This document shows positions 27,841 to 36,864 of a DNA stretch of 64,000 nucleotides, piece by piece (the first letter of the stretch is position 1; each line of letters begins with the position of its first letter). A model generated the notes under the pieces. That model was not told where the DNA came from. It ran no database searches and worked only from the letters and a program-made list of their open reading frames with translations. The DNA comes from Flavobacterium cellulosilyticum (GTDB taxonomy: Bacteria; Bacteroidota; Bacteroidia; Flavobacteriales; Flavobacteriaceae). The stretch spans positions 588 through 64,587 of the forward strand of contig NZ_SMFK01000017.1 in NCBI RefSeq assembly GCF_004349355.1, given 5' to 3'. Position numbers and translations under genes: made by a program.

Positions 27841-28896
27841 ATGAAGCAAGAGCCGCAAAACATAATAATTAAAAAAAACAAAAAATCGAGTATTCCAAAA
27901 TTTATTCAGGCAGCTGATAGAATCACTGATGAAATAAAATCAGGAAAAATAAAATTAGGAGAATGTATCCCATCGATTAGAGAACTTAGTAATAAGTATT
28001 CAATGTCTCGTGATACTATTGAAAAAGCATATAAAATACTCCGAGATCGTAACTTAATATTTTCGGTCAAAGGCGTAGGTAATTTTGTAACTGATGTCAT
28101 TTCTGAGTCCAAAATCGATGTTTTTTTTCTGATTAACAAACCCAGCTCTTATAAAATGGAAGTCTATAATGCCTTTGTAGATACTCTAGGAATCAATGGA
28201 CATGTGAATATGTATCTTTATTATTGTGATGAGACACTTTTTATAAATGCGCTAAAGAAAAACATCGCCCATTATGATTATTTTGTTATCATGCCTCATT
28301 TTAGAAGTAAAGTAAAAAATCATGTCAATTATACCTCAAAAGTAATCAAGGCTATTGAAACTATACCAAAAGACAAACTCATTATACTTGACAATTCTCA
28401 CAATGAAATCTCAGGTTCCTTTGCGGCTATCTATCAAGATTTCAAAGAAGATATCATGTATGCATTGGAAAAAGGACTTGAAAAATTAAAAAAATATAAA
28501 AAAATAATTCTTGTTTATTCTACTAAAGCTGTCTTTCCATACCCCACAAGTGTGATGGTGGGTTTTAAACAATTTTGCGAAGAACATCAATTTGATTATG
28601 AAATCCTTGATGGAATAGATGGCGATTTAGAATTTAAATCAAAAGAAGTCTATATTACAGTAGAAGATGGTGAGTTGGTCTATTTGATACAGCAAATCAG
28701 AGAAAAAAATCTTGTTATGGGCAAAGATGTAGGTCTAATATCCTATAATGAAACTCCTTTGAAAGCCCTTCTAGGAATTACGGTTATCAGTACCGATTTC
28801 AAAAAAATGGGGGAAGATGCCGCGGAACTTATATTAAATAATAAAAAAGAAATTTTCAAAAATCCATTTAATTATATCGAACGTAATTCGATTTAA
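27841..28896 (+). CDS. GntR-type regulator with sugar-binding-like C-terminal domain
   Basis: 351 residues from ATG at 27,841; an upstream in-frame start at 27,745 would add 32 residues of unrelated text. Residues 15-80 form the GntR winged helix (AADRITDEIKSGKIKLGEC, IPSIRELSNKYSMSRDTIEKAYK, IFSVKGVGNF). The rest (about 95-350) resembles a periplasmic-binding-protein/LacI-type ligand domain (DVFFLINKPS...YFVIMPHF...VGLISYNETPLKALLGITVISTDF). Such fusions regulate sugar operons in Bacteroidota by ligand-dependent DNA binding. Last intact gene of the decaying polysaccharide operon, so it is the likely local regulator, with uronate or a derived sugar as a candidate ligand. Confidence 0.8.
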   Translation: MKQEPQNIIIKKNKKSSIPKFIQAADRITDEIKSGKIKLGECIPSIRELSNKYSMSRDTIEKAYKILRDRNLIFSVKGVGNFVTDVISESKIDVFFLINKPSSYKMEVYNAFVDTLGINGHVNMYLYYCDETLFINALKKNIAHYDYFVIMPHFRSKVKNHVNYTSKVIKAIETIPKDKLIILDNSHNEISGSFAAIYQDFKEDIMYALEKGLEKLKKYKKIILVYSTKAVFPYPTSVMVGFKQFCEEHQFDYEILDGIDGDLEFKSKEVYITVEDGELVYLIQQIREKNLVMGKDVGLISYNETPLKALLGITVISTDFKKMGEDAAELILNNKKEIFKNPFNYIERNSI

Positions 28897-29090
28897 TATC
28901 ATAATGCTTCCTTATACTAAATGTAGATTTAGATCGTTCATTATTTAAAGAAATCCAAAATTACGATGCGTTAGGAATATAGGTATAAAAATGAAGTAAA
29001 CCATTTTCATAAATAAGCCAACTGTCTCGTCCTGAAAAAAGTTGCCTAAAATTACTTTAATTATATCAACAGAATAAAAAAGATTCTTCA

Positions 29091-29137
29091 TATTCATAAC
29101 GCGAAAGACACAGGTTTGAGTCCTGTTCCCGCTACTA
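29091..29137 (+). pseudogene. Degenerate 3' half of initiator tRNA-Met (possible att site)
   Basis: The text TTCATAACGCGAAAGACACAGG, in two pieces TTCATAAC and GCGAAAGACACAGG, continues as TTTGAGTCCTGTTCCCGCTACTA. It matches anticodon loop to 3' end of initiator tRNA (CAT anticodon, T stem ACAGG/CCTGT, TCCCGC acceptor strand). About six mismatches to the usual form are present, and no D arm or 5' half precedes it. A hairpin with a T run follows, as for a real tRNA gene. Integrases often leave such partial duplicates at element ends. The comparison is from memory of the family. Confidence 0.55.
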
Positions 29138-29140
29138 AGC

Positions 29141-29167
29141 AAGCCATTTAGAAATGAATGGTTTTTT
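29141..29167 (+). terminator. Terminator after the tRNA remnant
   Basis: AAGCCATT pairs with AATGGTTT (one G-T pair) around a short loop, followed by a T run at 29,161-29,167. The 236 bases up to 29,403 hold no gene that I can support. Confidence 0.6.
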
Positions 29168-29403
29168 TATTGGAATTACTTTATACTATTTCCCCAGAAC
29201 ATGTAGAATTGATTTATAATTTTTCTTATATTTGGTATAGTCACTTGGTAATAAGTCGTCTAAGTCTGTTTTTTCTTTTTTTTTCTAGACTTATAACTGT
29301 AGAATGTGTTTTACTTAATTGGAATTGAATTTATATTTTTAATAAAACTTTAATTCGACTATTTATGAAATCGTTAAATTATTTATCCTAAAAGCAATTA
29401 ATA

Positions 29404-29751
29404 ATGAAACAATTAAAATGGTTACTAATTATTGTTAGCTGCGCTATACTAACTTCTTGTTACTCGGTGCGGCTCCGAAATGTTAATGGAACTCCTCAAC
29501 CAGACCCGTTTTCAAATAGAAAAGATTATTATAGAGGTATGGCTGTTGTAGAATTAGATACGATCATAAGTATTAAAATTACTTCAAAAGATTTTACTTA
29601 TCTCATCAAAGAAAAAGAAGCTTGTGAATCTGGAAAGTTAAATATTATTGAATATCGTAATACTTTCGGTGGTGTATTATTAAGTGCAATCACTTTTGGA
29701 AAAAAACGGAAAGTAACTATTAAGTATGTCTGTGAAAAACCTTCAAATTAA
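29404..29751 (+). CDS. Small lipoprotein of unknown function
   Basis: 115 residues. Signal peptide MKQLKWLLIIVSCAILTSC ends in a lipobox with Cys19. The mature part reads YSVRLRNVNGTPQPDPFS...YRGMAVVELDT and ends in an IEYRNTFGGVLLSAITFGKKRKVTIKY stretch, recalling the Bor-like small lipoproteins found in many Bacteroidota, with a glycine-rich hydrophobic hairpin near the end. No enzymatic motif. The next gene is in the same direction. Confidence 0.6.
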   Translation: MKQLKWLLIIVSCAILTSCYSVRLRNVNGTPQPDPFSNRKDYYRGMAVVELDTIISIKITSKDFTYLIKEKEACESGKLNIIEYRNTFGGVLLSAITFGKKRKVTIKYVCEKPSN

Positions 29752-29864
29752 AATGTAAGGCTACCACTAAAACAAAATTCTTAGCAGAATGGGATACTTT
29801 ACATAATAATGGTCCATTTGCGTTAAAGATTCTATATCAAACTAAATTAGAAGAAGCAAGGGTA

Positions 29865-31316
29865 ATGCCCAATAAAATGGATCGTTATAATGATGTTGCA
29901 ACGGAAATACAGCGTTTAATTAAAGAAACTTTAGACGCTGGACAAGGTTTTCGTGCATACGGATCTGCATGGTCACTAAATAATATTGCTAGCCATAAAG
30001 ACCGAATGCATTATAATGGTTTTATGAATATTTCAATGCCTATTCATGATGTGGATTGCCATTTAAATTCCAATTATGATCCCACAAATTTATTTCTATT
30101 TGAATGTGGAAATACAATAAAAGAAATATCTGAAACTTTAGCAGAAAATGGTAAGTCACTAAAAACATCTGGTGCTAGTAATGGACAAACAATCGCTGGT
30201 TGTATTTCTACTGGGGTACATGGCTCCGCTTTAGATGTTGGTTCAGTACAAGATTATGTAGTTGGATTGAATCTAATTATTGGACCAAACAAAGAGGATA
30301 TAGTTTATATAGAACCTCATTCAAAACCTGCATTAAGTGATGAATTTGCAACTAAGTTAAATGCAAGAGTGATACGAGATGATAATATGTTTTATGCCGC
30401 CTTGGTTGGATTAGGTGGCTTTGGTTTTTTGCACGGAATTGTAATTGAGGCGGAGCCAATGTTTTTATTGAAGCGCTACGTAAAAAAAATGGATAAGAAC
30501 ATCGCTTTTGAATTGGCTAGTACAATGGATTTTAAAAATGCTGTATTCACTATTCCTGAAGAAACGGATTCTGATGGTAAAGGAAAAAGACCCTATCATT
30601 TTAAAATATTCATCAATCAATATAGTGATGATCCCAATTGTGTCGTTGAACTAATGTATAAAAAAGCGTATCAAAAGCATTATCCTGATCCATTTCCAAT
30701 TATAAAAGAATCACTTTATAAAGATCTTATCTATCTGTTTGTCAAATTAGCAGAAAATTTGCCTAAAAGCATTCCGTTTTTAGTAAAGCAGTTACGAAAT
30801 ACGATACTTCCAACAGTAAATGAAGAAACAACAGGAATGCTTAAAGAAATATTTTGGGACGCACCCTATCAAGGGCCAGCATTTGCGTGTTCCTTTGGAA
30901 TAGATCATAAAGATTCTCCTAAAGCCATGGAGCTTTTTGGTAAATTAACACGTGATGAAGGGCCTATTCCGGGGATTTTTGCCATGCGATTTGTCAAACA
31001 AACTAAAGCTACGTTGGGTTTTACCCAATTTCCTATTACCTGCATGTTAGAAATAGATGGTGTTCTCTGGTCTGAGAGCGAGAAAATCATGAGTTTAGAG
31101 CATTTTTCTATACGTATGATCGAAGTTTTGCAGCAAAATAATATCCCTTTTACATTACATTGGGGCAAAAATAATGGCTGGGCATTTTCTGGATTATTGA
31201 ATCACATGTACGCTGAAAATGCTGTAAAATGGATTGACGAAAGGAAGAAGTTGTTATCTACAGATATGTATGATTTATTTTCGAATGGATTTTTGCAAAC
31301 TGTTGGGTTAGCATAG
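29865..31316 (+). CDS. FAD-binding oxidoreductase (VAO/PCMH type)
   Basis: 483 residues. FRAYGSAWSLNNIA, LFECGNTIKEISETLAENGKSL and GASNGQTIAGCISTGVHGSAL are the consecutive FAD-contact motifs of the PCMH/VAO fold, as in sugar and aldonolactone oxidases. The C-terminal text FTLHWGKNNGWAFSG fits the cap end. No His covalent-flavin site can be assigned. The frame is open upstream of the chosen ATG to about 29,736 with sensible protein text (FLAEWDTLHNNGPFAL...) but has no start codon there, so either translation begins at 29,865 or the gene has lost its original 5' end. The substrate is unknown. Followed by a strong terminator. Confidence 0.75.
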   Translation: MPNKMDRYNDVATEIQRLIKETLDAGQGFRAYGSAWSLNNIASHKDRMHYNGFMNISMPIHDVDCHLNSNYDPTNLFLFECGNTIKEISETLAENGKSLKTSGASNGQTIAGCISTGVHGSALDVGSVQDYVVGLNLIIGPNKEDIVYIEPHSKPALSDEFATKLNARVIRDDNMFYAALVGLGGFGFLHGIVIEAEPMFLLKRYVKKMDKNIAFELASTMDFKNAVFTIPEETDSDGKGKRPYHFKIFINQYSDDPNCVVELMYKKAYQKHYPDPFPIIKESLYKDLIYLFVKLAENLPKSIPFLVKQLRNTILPTVNEETTGMLKEIFWDAPYQGPAFACSFGIDHKDSPKAMELFGKLTRDEGPIPGIFAMRFVKQTKATLGFTQFPITCMLEIDGVLWSESEKIMSLEHFSIRMIEVLQQNNIPFTLHWGKNNGWAFSGLLNHMYAENAVKWIDERKKLLSTDMYDLFSNGFLQTVGLA

Positions 31317-31350
31317 TAAATTAGATTGTGAGTACTTTTAAAGCAATAAA

Positions 31351-31382
31351 AAACAGTAGTAAATCGGAGCTTACTACTGTTT
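31351..31382. terminator. Terminator shared by convergent genes
   Basis: 12-bp perfect stem (AAACAGTAGTAA at 31,351-31,362; TTACTACTGTTT at 31,371-31,382) with an 8-base loop, between the FAD-oxidoreductase stop and the end of the reverse-strand acidic protein gene. Confidence 0.8.
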
Positions 31383-31421
31383 TGGAATGTCTCTTTGATA
31401 TTTCAATTTATAAAAAATTTT

Positions 31422-31730
31422 TTACTCTTTATTTTCCTCTAAATTATGGTGGTTATCACCTCCAATACTATAGCCATTGTTTTCTTCATCTTCGCTACCA
31501 ATATTTTCTTGTTGATCGTCTAATTCTGCTCCAGGAATATCTAAATCTCCCCCAGACATATCATCCTCAAAATCTTTTTGATTCATTTTGCTAGAATTAT
31601 TAATTTCAATAGAGATTTTTCTTTTGGAAATATCTTCTGGATTAATATCAATTTCTTTTTTTAATTTATTGTAAATATCCTCATTTGGGGGATAAACTAA
31701 AGAGTCTGGTAGTTTTTCTTTCTTTTTCAT
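31422..31730 (-). CDS. Small acidic conserved protein
   Basis: 102 residues, very rich in Asp, Glu and Asn. The front half (LPDSLVYPPNEDIYNKLKKE) and the tail (SGGDLDIPGAELDDQQENIG then EDEENNGYSIGGDNH) recur in small uncharacterised proteins of Flavobacteriia, as I recall them. No signal peptide, membrane segment or catalytic motif. The charge profile suggests an intrinsically disordered or nucleic-acid/protein-interaction role. It stands alone, with divergent spacing of 221 bases to the DUF3667 gene. Confidence 0.7.
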   Translation of the reverse strand: MKKKEKLPDSLVYPPNEDIYNKLKKEIDINPEDISKRKISIEINNSSKMNQKDFEDDMSGGDLDIPGAELDDQQENIGSEDEENNGYSIGGDNHHNLEENKE

Positions 31731-31951
31731 TGTTCTACTTATTTATCTGATTAAGAGGTGGGTAATGTAGTTATATTAATTGAAATTTATAGTTAAATTA
31801 AATACAAATTAAAACATTGTTTTTAATTGAGCTTTGGTAAATAACTGAAATAAAACCTGTAAATTTTACAATGAATAGCTGTAATTAAGTAACTTATAAG
31901 TATTCAAAACGCTATAATTTTGCTTCTTAAAATTTATTTTATAAAGTTTAG

Positions 31952-33043
31952 ATGTCAAAAGAAAAAATACGCGATTATAACAATTGCCTTAATTGTGATC
32001 ATTTAGTAGTAAATAGGTACTGTTCAAACTGTGGACAAGAAAATGTTGAAAGCAAAAAATCTTTCCATCATATATTTATTCATTTTTTTGAAGATCTAAC
32101 TCATTATGACAATTCCTTTTGGAAAACCATAATTTATTTATTCTTTAAACCTGCTGTTCTAACTAAGGAATATATGGCAGGGAAACGCTTGACTTATTTA
32201 GCACCTGTCCGATTGTATATTTTTATTAGTTTTGTAACGTTTTTAACATTTTCTCTTTTTCCAAATTTACCTGTAAATAACGTAGAGCCCATATCGATTA
32301 AGGTAAATCAAAAAGAAGTTGTAATTCCAACTATTGATTCTCTTCATATAGAAGAAAAAGGTATTCGTGGTCTTACTAAGGTCGGAATTATATCCCAGAA
32401 GAACAAGGATACTATAATTAAGATTTTACAACAAACAAACGAAATTGGCGTTGAAAAAACAGCCAAAAAAGCAGAAGAAACAGATTTTGGCTACAAATCT
32501 ATCAAAGAATTGGATTCGGTTCAAAGCACCAGTATTAATAATCCAATAATAAGTGATTCTGAATATTGGTTTCTTAAAAAATATGTCGAAGTAAAAGAAG
32601 AAAATACAAATGAACAAATTATTGAAAAGTTCGTATATTCTTTTATGAATAATGTTCCGAAAGTTTTGTTTTTATATATGCCTGTTTTTGCCTTTGTTCT
32701 TTGGTTGTTCCATGATAAGAAAAAATGGTATTATTTTGATCACGGAATTTTTACATTGCATTATTTTTCCTTTTTACTGCTATTAACATTAATTCTTTTT
32801 TTGATAGAAAAAATCATTTTAATGTTTGAATCCACGCAAATTATAGAATGGATACATTTAAGTGTAAAATCAGTTGGTGTTTTTTGGATGATTTATTACT
32901 TTTTTCCTGCTCACCGTCGATTTTATGAACATGGGTTTTTAAAATCCTTATATAAAAGTAGCTTGATAATTAGTATTAATATTGTGATTCTTTCGGTTTT
33001 AGTGATACTTTCAGCCTTATATACCTTTAATAATATTCATTAA
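31952..33043 (+). CDS. DUF3667 membrane protein with zinc ribbon
   Basis: 363 residues. The front is a zinc-ribbon (CLNCDHLVVNRYCSNCGQ, four Cys in CxxC...CxxC spacing), followed by HHIFIHFFEDLTHYDNSFWKT and the KPAVLTKEYMAGKRLTYLAPVRLYIF block that defines DUF3667. Four hydrophobic segments are visible at about residues 85-105, 230-250, 262-285 and 335-358, with a charged loop of about 110 residues between the first two. Inner-membrane location is predicted; function is not known for the family. Single gene with its own promoter region. Confidence 0.85.
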   Translation: MSKEKIRDYNNCLNCDHLVVNRYCSNCGQENVESKKSFHHIFIHFFEDLTHYDNSFWKTIIYLFFKPAVLTKEYMAGKRLTYLAPVRLYIFISFVTFLTFSLFPNLPVNNVEPISIKVNQKEVVIPTIDSLHIEEKGIRGLTKVGIISQKNKDTIIKILQQTNEIGVEKTAKKAEETDFGYKSIKELDSVQSTSINNPIISDSEYWFLKKYVEVKEENTNEQIIEKFVYSFMNNVPKVLFLYMPVFAFVLWLFHDKKKWYYFDHGIFTLHYFSFLLLLTLILFLIEKIILMFESTQIIEWIHLSVKSVGVFWMIYYFFPAHRRFYEHGFLKSLYKSSLIISINIVILSVLVILSALYTFNNIH

Positions 33044-33266
33044 TATTAAATAAAAAATCGATAAGACAGCATATTTCAAATGATTATTTTAAATTAGGTT
33101 CTTTTTTATTCTAATAGTTGCCTGCTGTTCAAATCAAAAATATAAGACATAATGATTGATGTAAATTACACTGAAATTAGTAGATTTTATTTTATAATTC
33201 AAGTAAAATTACTAACTTTAAGTACTATTAATAGGGTTTCTTTTTAATTAATTTAAAACAAATAAA

Positions 33267-33512
33267 ATGAGTTTATTATCAGATAATATTATTCCAGGAA
33301 ATTACGGTAAACTTTTTGGAACAAATACAGTAGAAGAACAGGATTTATTGTATATCAAAAAGCGTATATTAGAAATTGATGGCGTAAAACGCGTTGAAAT
33401 AAATAATACTGTTTTTCCAAGAGAATTCACCGTTTATACTTCGAAAATAGTCGCTGTTGTCGATATCGAAAACCTCGTTAAATTAATTGGCTTTAATGCT
33501 ATTCCACAATAA
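33267..33512 (+). CDS. Small ferredoxin-fold-like (HMA-like) protein
   Basis: 81 residues. DLLYIKKRILEIDGVKRVEINN followed by FPREFTVYTSKIVAVVDIENLVKLIGFNAI has the beta-alpha-beta-beta-alpha-beta rhythm of heavy-metal-associated domains, but the CxxC metal-binding motif is absent, so metal transfer is unlikely. Such metal-free HMA-like proteins are common in Flavobacteriaceae and are of unknown role. It lies upstream of the nitrite reductase genes but is separated from them by a hairpin and a 322-base control region. Confidence 0.6.
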   Translation: MSLLSDNIIPGNYGKLFGTNTVEEQDLLYIKKRILEIDGVKRVEINNTVFPREFTVYTSKIVAVVDIENLVKLIGFNAIPQ

Positions 33513-33607
33513 TCACTAAGTAGGAAGTCAAGTTTCTAGTTACGAATACTTATTTTTATTTACTTCTACGTCCAATAATTTACTTCCAATCATAAAATGA
33601 TGCTCGT

Positions 33608-33648
33608 AATCAGTAATAAGTATGTCACTTACATATATATTACTGATT
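33608..33648. terminator. 11-bp stem-loop behind HMA-like gene
   Basis: AATCAGTAATA (33,608-33,618) pairs perfectly with TATTACTGATT (33,638-33,648). No T run follows, so it may be an operator-like palindrome or a folded leader instead of a simple terminator. A near-palindrome TAAGTATGTCACTTA (33,617-33,631) spans the start of its loop. Confidence 0.45.
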
Positions 33649-33773
33649 GCGCTTTAATCGTTATAATAAATTACTTATTAATCTTTACGATAAAAAACTG
33701 TTAATCTTTATTTTAACAGTAAGTAGTGCAATGTTTTAAGTTATTTAATGGTAATTCAAAAAAAAATCATTAA

Positions 33774-33824
33774 TTAAGTATTATAATTAAGTAATTATAC
33801 TTACTTTTGCTACGTAATACTTAA
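33774..33824 (+). promoter_or_regulatory. nirB promoter with palindromic operators
   Basis: A TACTTTTG -7 element at 33,802-33,809 fits the Bacteroidota TAnnTTTG consensus. Directly upstream and overlapping it by two bases is the perfect palindrome TAAGTA-ATTA-TACTTA (33,788-33,803). An outer inverted pair TTAAGTATTA (33,774-33,783) and TAATACTTAA (33,815-33,824) brackets it. The palindrome also occurs at the narK and porin promoters. No TTG -33 element is evident, consistent with an activated promoter. Confidence 0.6.
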
Positions 33825-33834
33825 TTAATGCGAA

Positions 33835-36342
33835 ATGATAAAAGTAATAGTAGTCGGAAACGGCATGGTAGGTTATAAATTTTGTGAAAAATTTGTTGCA
33901 AAATCAGGACAAGAAAATTTTCAAATTACAGTTTTTGGAGAAGAGCCAAGACGTGCTTATGATAGAGTGCATCTAAGTGAGTACTTTGCAGGTAAGAGCG
34001 CAGATGATTTGTCTATGTCAACTTCCAATTGGTATGCAGATAACAATATTATTTTAAATACTTCGGAGTTAATTACAGATATTAGTAGAGAGCATAAAAC
34101 GATTCATACACATTTAGAAAACACACACAGTTATGACTACTTAGTTTTAGCAACCGGTTCTTCCGCATTCGTACCACCTATTGAAGGGGTAGATAAAGAA
34201 GGTGTTTTTGTGTATAGGACTATCGAAGATTTGGATGCAATTATGGCTTATGCCAAAAAAATAAAACAAAATGGATCAACTGAAGCCGCTGTTCTTGGTG
34301 GTGGATTGTTAGGTTTAGAAGCAGCCAAAGCGGTTCGTGATTTAGGTCTGAATCCTCATGTAGTTGAATTTGCACCTCGATTAATGCCAAGACAATTGGA
34401 TAAAGGAGCTAGTGATATGCTGCAGTCTAAAATTGAGGAACTTAATATTGGAATTCATCTAAACAAATCTACTCAATTTATCGCTGGTGAAGATGCAATA
34501 ACAGGAATGATGTTTGAAGGTGAAAAACTTCTGAAAGTGGATATGCTTGTAATTTCCGCTGGGATAAAACCACGAGATGAACTAGGAAGAGTTGCTGGTT
34601 TAGAAGTTGGAGTTCGCGGTGGAATTGTAGTAAATAATAAAATGCAAACGACTGACCCATCCATTTATGCGATTGGTGAAGTAGCTCTTTACAATCATAT
34701 GATTTATGGACTTGTTGCTCCAGGTTATGAGATGGCCGATGTTGCTGTCGATCAAATCATGCAGGGCGATAAGCAGATGAGAGACACCATTGATATGTCA
34801 ACTCAATTAAAATTGATTGGTGTTGAAGTGGCTAGTTTTGGCGACCCATTTATCGAAAATGAAGACGTAACTGCAATTGTTTATGAAAATAAATTTAGCG
34901 GAATATATAAAAGAATCAATGTTACTAAAGACGGAAAAACATTGTTAGGTGGAATTCTTGTAGGTGATTCGAGTGATTACAACAGCTTGTTCCAGATTTA
35001 TAGTAATGCGATGAAATTGCCGAAAAATCCAGAAGATTTAATTTTGGGTTCAAGAGGAGGGGGAAGTTCAGCAATGGGAAGTGCTATGGACTTGCCTGAT
35101 ACTGCCGTAATTTGTTCTTGTGAAAATGTAACTAAAGGAAGTATCTGTTGCTCTATTACTGAAGGAAGTTGCGAAACTCTTTCAGATGTAGTCAAATCTA
35201 CTAAAGCCACTTCAGGTTGTGGTGGTTGTAAACCAATGGTGGTTGATTTAGTAAAAGCAACTCAAAAATCATTAGGAAAAGAAGTAAAGGATGTGGTTTG
35301 TGAGCATTTTGCTTACAACAGACAAGAGCTTTATGACATTGTTAAAATCAATAAATTCACAAATCACAATGAAGTATTGGGAACAGTCGGAGTTGGGGAT
35401 GGTTGTGAAATATGTAAACCTGTTTTGTCTTCTATTTTTTCCAGTATTTATAATGACACCGCTAACAAACATGTTGAAGCACAAGATTCAAACGACCGAT
35501 TCTTGGCAAACATTCAACGTAATGGAACCTACTCCGTTGTTCCAAGAGTAGCTGGTGGAGAAATTTCAGCCGAAAAACTAATCGTCCTAGGTGAGGTAGC
35601 GTTAAAATACAATCTATATACCAAAATTACTGGTGGACAACGTATCGATTTGTTTGGTGCTGAATTAAATGACTTGCCAGAAATATGGAAAATACTTATC
35701 GACAATGGTTTCGAAAGTGGTCATGCATATGGAAAATCACTACGTACAGTAAAAAGCTGTGTAGGTAATACTTGGTGTCGTTACGGTATGGATGACAGTA
35801 CTACTTTTGCAATTGAATTGGAAAACAGGTACAAAGGTTTGCGTTCTCCACATAAAATTAAAGGTGGTGTTTCAGGTTGTATCAGGGAATGTGCTGAGGC
35901 TCGAGGAAAAGATTTTGGTGTAATAGCTGTTGATGGTGGATGGAATTTATACATCTGTGGTAATGGAGGTGCAAATCCAAAACATGCTGTTTTATTTGTG
36001 GAACAAGTTGACAAAGAAACTTGTTTGAAATACTTAGATCGTTTCTTGATGTTTTATATCCGTACAGCAGGACCATTAGTACGTACTTCTACTTGGTTGG
36101 AAAAACTAGAAGGCGGATTGGATTACTTAAAAGAAGTAGTGATAGAGGATAGCCTAGGAATTGCGAATACTTTAGACATAGAAATGCAAGGATTAGTTGA
36201 TACGTATGAATGTGAATGGACTCAAGTTGTCGAAGATCCTGAAATGCAAAAACGTTTCAGTCATTTTATTAATACAGACGAAAGAGATGAAAACATTGTT
36301 TTTGTCCCAATGAGAGATCAAAAAATGCCTAGACTTTGGTAA
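33835..36342 (+). CDS. nirB: Nitrite reductase large subunit (NAD(P)H-type)
   Basis: 835 residues. Order: FAD/NAD(P)H domain with VVGNGMVGYKF and a second GGGLLGLEAAKA nucleotide motif, then a BFD-like [2Fe-2S] domain (CSCENVTKG...SGCGGCKP, about 423-470), a second Cys pair (CEICKP), and the C-terminal sirohaem/[4Fe-4S] reductase part with CVGNTWC and GCIRECAEARG supplying the four cluster cysteines. The family reduces nitrite to ammonium in the cytoplasm using NAD(P)H, with NirD as partner. First gene of a run nirB-nirD-DUF4202-sensor kinase. Assimilation is the likely role, but a nitrate reductase gene is not in the window. Confidence 0.94.
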   Translation: MIKVIVVGNGMVGYKFCEKFVAKSGQENFQITVFGEEPRRAYDRVHLSEYFAGKSADDLSMSTSNWYADNNIILNTSELITDISREHKTIHTHLENTHSYDYLVLATGSSAFVPPIEGVDKEGVFVYRTIEDLDAIMAYAKKIKQNGSTEAAVLGGGLLGLEAAKAVRDLGLNPHVVEFAPRLMPRQLDKGASDMLQSKIEELNIGIHLNKSTQFIAGEDAITGMMFEGEKLLKVDMLVISAGIKPRDELGRVAGLEVGVRGGIVVNNKMQTTDPSIYAIGEVALYNHMIYGLVAPGYEMADVAVDQIMQGDKQMRDTIDMSTQLKLIGVEVASFGDPFIENEDVTAIVYENKFSGIYKRINVTKDGKTLLGGILVGDSSDYNSLFQIYSNAMKLPKNPEDLILGSRGGGSSAMGSAMDLPDTAVICSCENVTKGSICCSITEGSCETLSDVVKSTKATSGCGGCKPMVVDLVKATQKSLGKEVKDVVCEHFAYNRQELYDIVKINKFTNHNEVLGTVGVGDGCEICKPVLSSIFSSIYNDTANKHVEAQDSNDRFLANIQRNGTYSVVPRVAGGEISAEKLIVLGEVALKYNLYTKITGGQRIDLFGAELNDLPEIWKILIDNGFESGHAYGKSLRTVKSCVGNTWCRYGMDDSTTFAIELENRYKGLRSPHKIKGGVSGCIRECAEARGKDFGVIAVDGGWNLYICGNGGANPKHAVLFVEQVDKETCLKYLDRFLMFYIRTAGPLVRTSTWLEKLEGGLDYLKEVVIEDSLGIANTLDIEMQGLVDTYECEWTQVVEDPEMQKRFSHFINTDERDENIVFVPMRDQKMPRLW

Positions 36343-36451
36343 ACTAATAAATAAATATAAATTCTTCCATCAACTTCAACAGATTAATACGGACAAATCG
36401 CAGTCAATATTTAAAAATGTTGAAGTGATGGAAATTTTAAAAACAAACATT

Positions 36452-36829
36452 ATGGAAGAAATTTTAAATCAATACGAAACGGTTCAACTAACCGACGTAA
36501 AAATTTGGTTCAAAGCTGGAGAAACTACTGATTTCCCTATAGATGGTGGTGGATGTATCAAATATAAAAATAAGCAGATTGCTGTTATCAATTTCTCTCG
36601 CAGAAATGAATGGTATGCATGTCAGAATGTTTGTCCACATAAAATGGAGATGGTACTTTCAAGAGGAATGATTGGATCTACAAATGAAATTCCAAAAATT
36701 GCCTGCCCAATGCACAAAAAAACATTTTCATTGATTGACGGTACCAATTTAAATGATGAGGATTATTCAATTGCTACATACCCAGTAAAAATTGTTGATA
36801 ATGAAGTATTCGTTGGCTTTTTAGAATAA
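36452..36829 (+). CDS. nirD: Nitrite reductase small subunit (Rieske)
   Basis: 125 residues from ATG at 36,452, chosen over the ATG at 36,425 because the family text begins EEILNQYETVQLTDVK. Complete Rieske ligands are present: CPH (in NVCPHKMEM) and CPMH (in ACPMHKKTF). This differs from enterobacterial NirD, which lacks the cluster ligands, and is like other assimilatory-type small subunits. It is expected to pair with NirB and pass electrons to its sirohaem. It follows nirB by 109 bases, which contain no other gene. Confidence 0.9.
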   Translation: MEEILNQYETVQLTDVKIWFKAGETTDFPIDGGGCIKYKNKQIAVINFSRRNEWYACQNVCPHKMEMVLSRGMIGSTNEIPKIACPMHKKTFSLIDGTNLNDEDYSIATYPVKIVDNEVFVGFLE

Positions 36830-36864
36830 TTATGTATCTTTGAATTTAAACAATTTAAAAGACA

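Noticed and set aside
28945..29142. Reverse-strand open frame over the tRNA remnant
   Set aside because: Its first residues are the complement of the tRNA T arm, and no domain or ribosome-binding signal supports it.
31328..31594. Plus-strand open frame opposite the acidic protein gene
   Set aside because: It begins inside the terminator hairpin region and is the antisense shadow of the conserved acidic protein.
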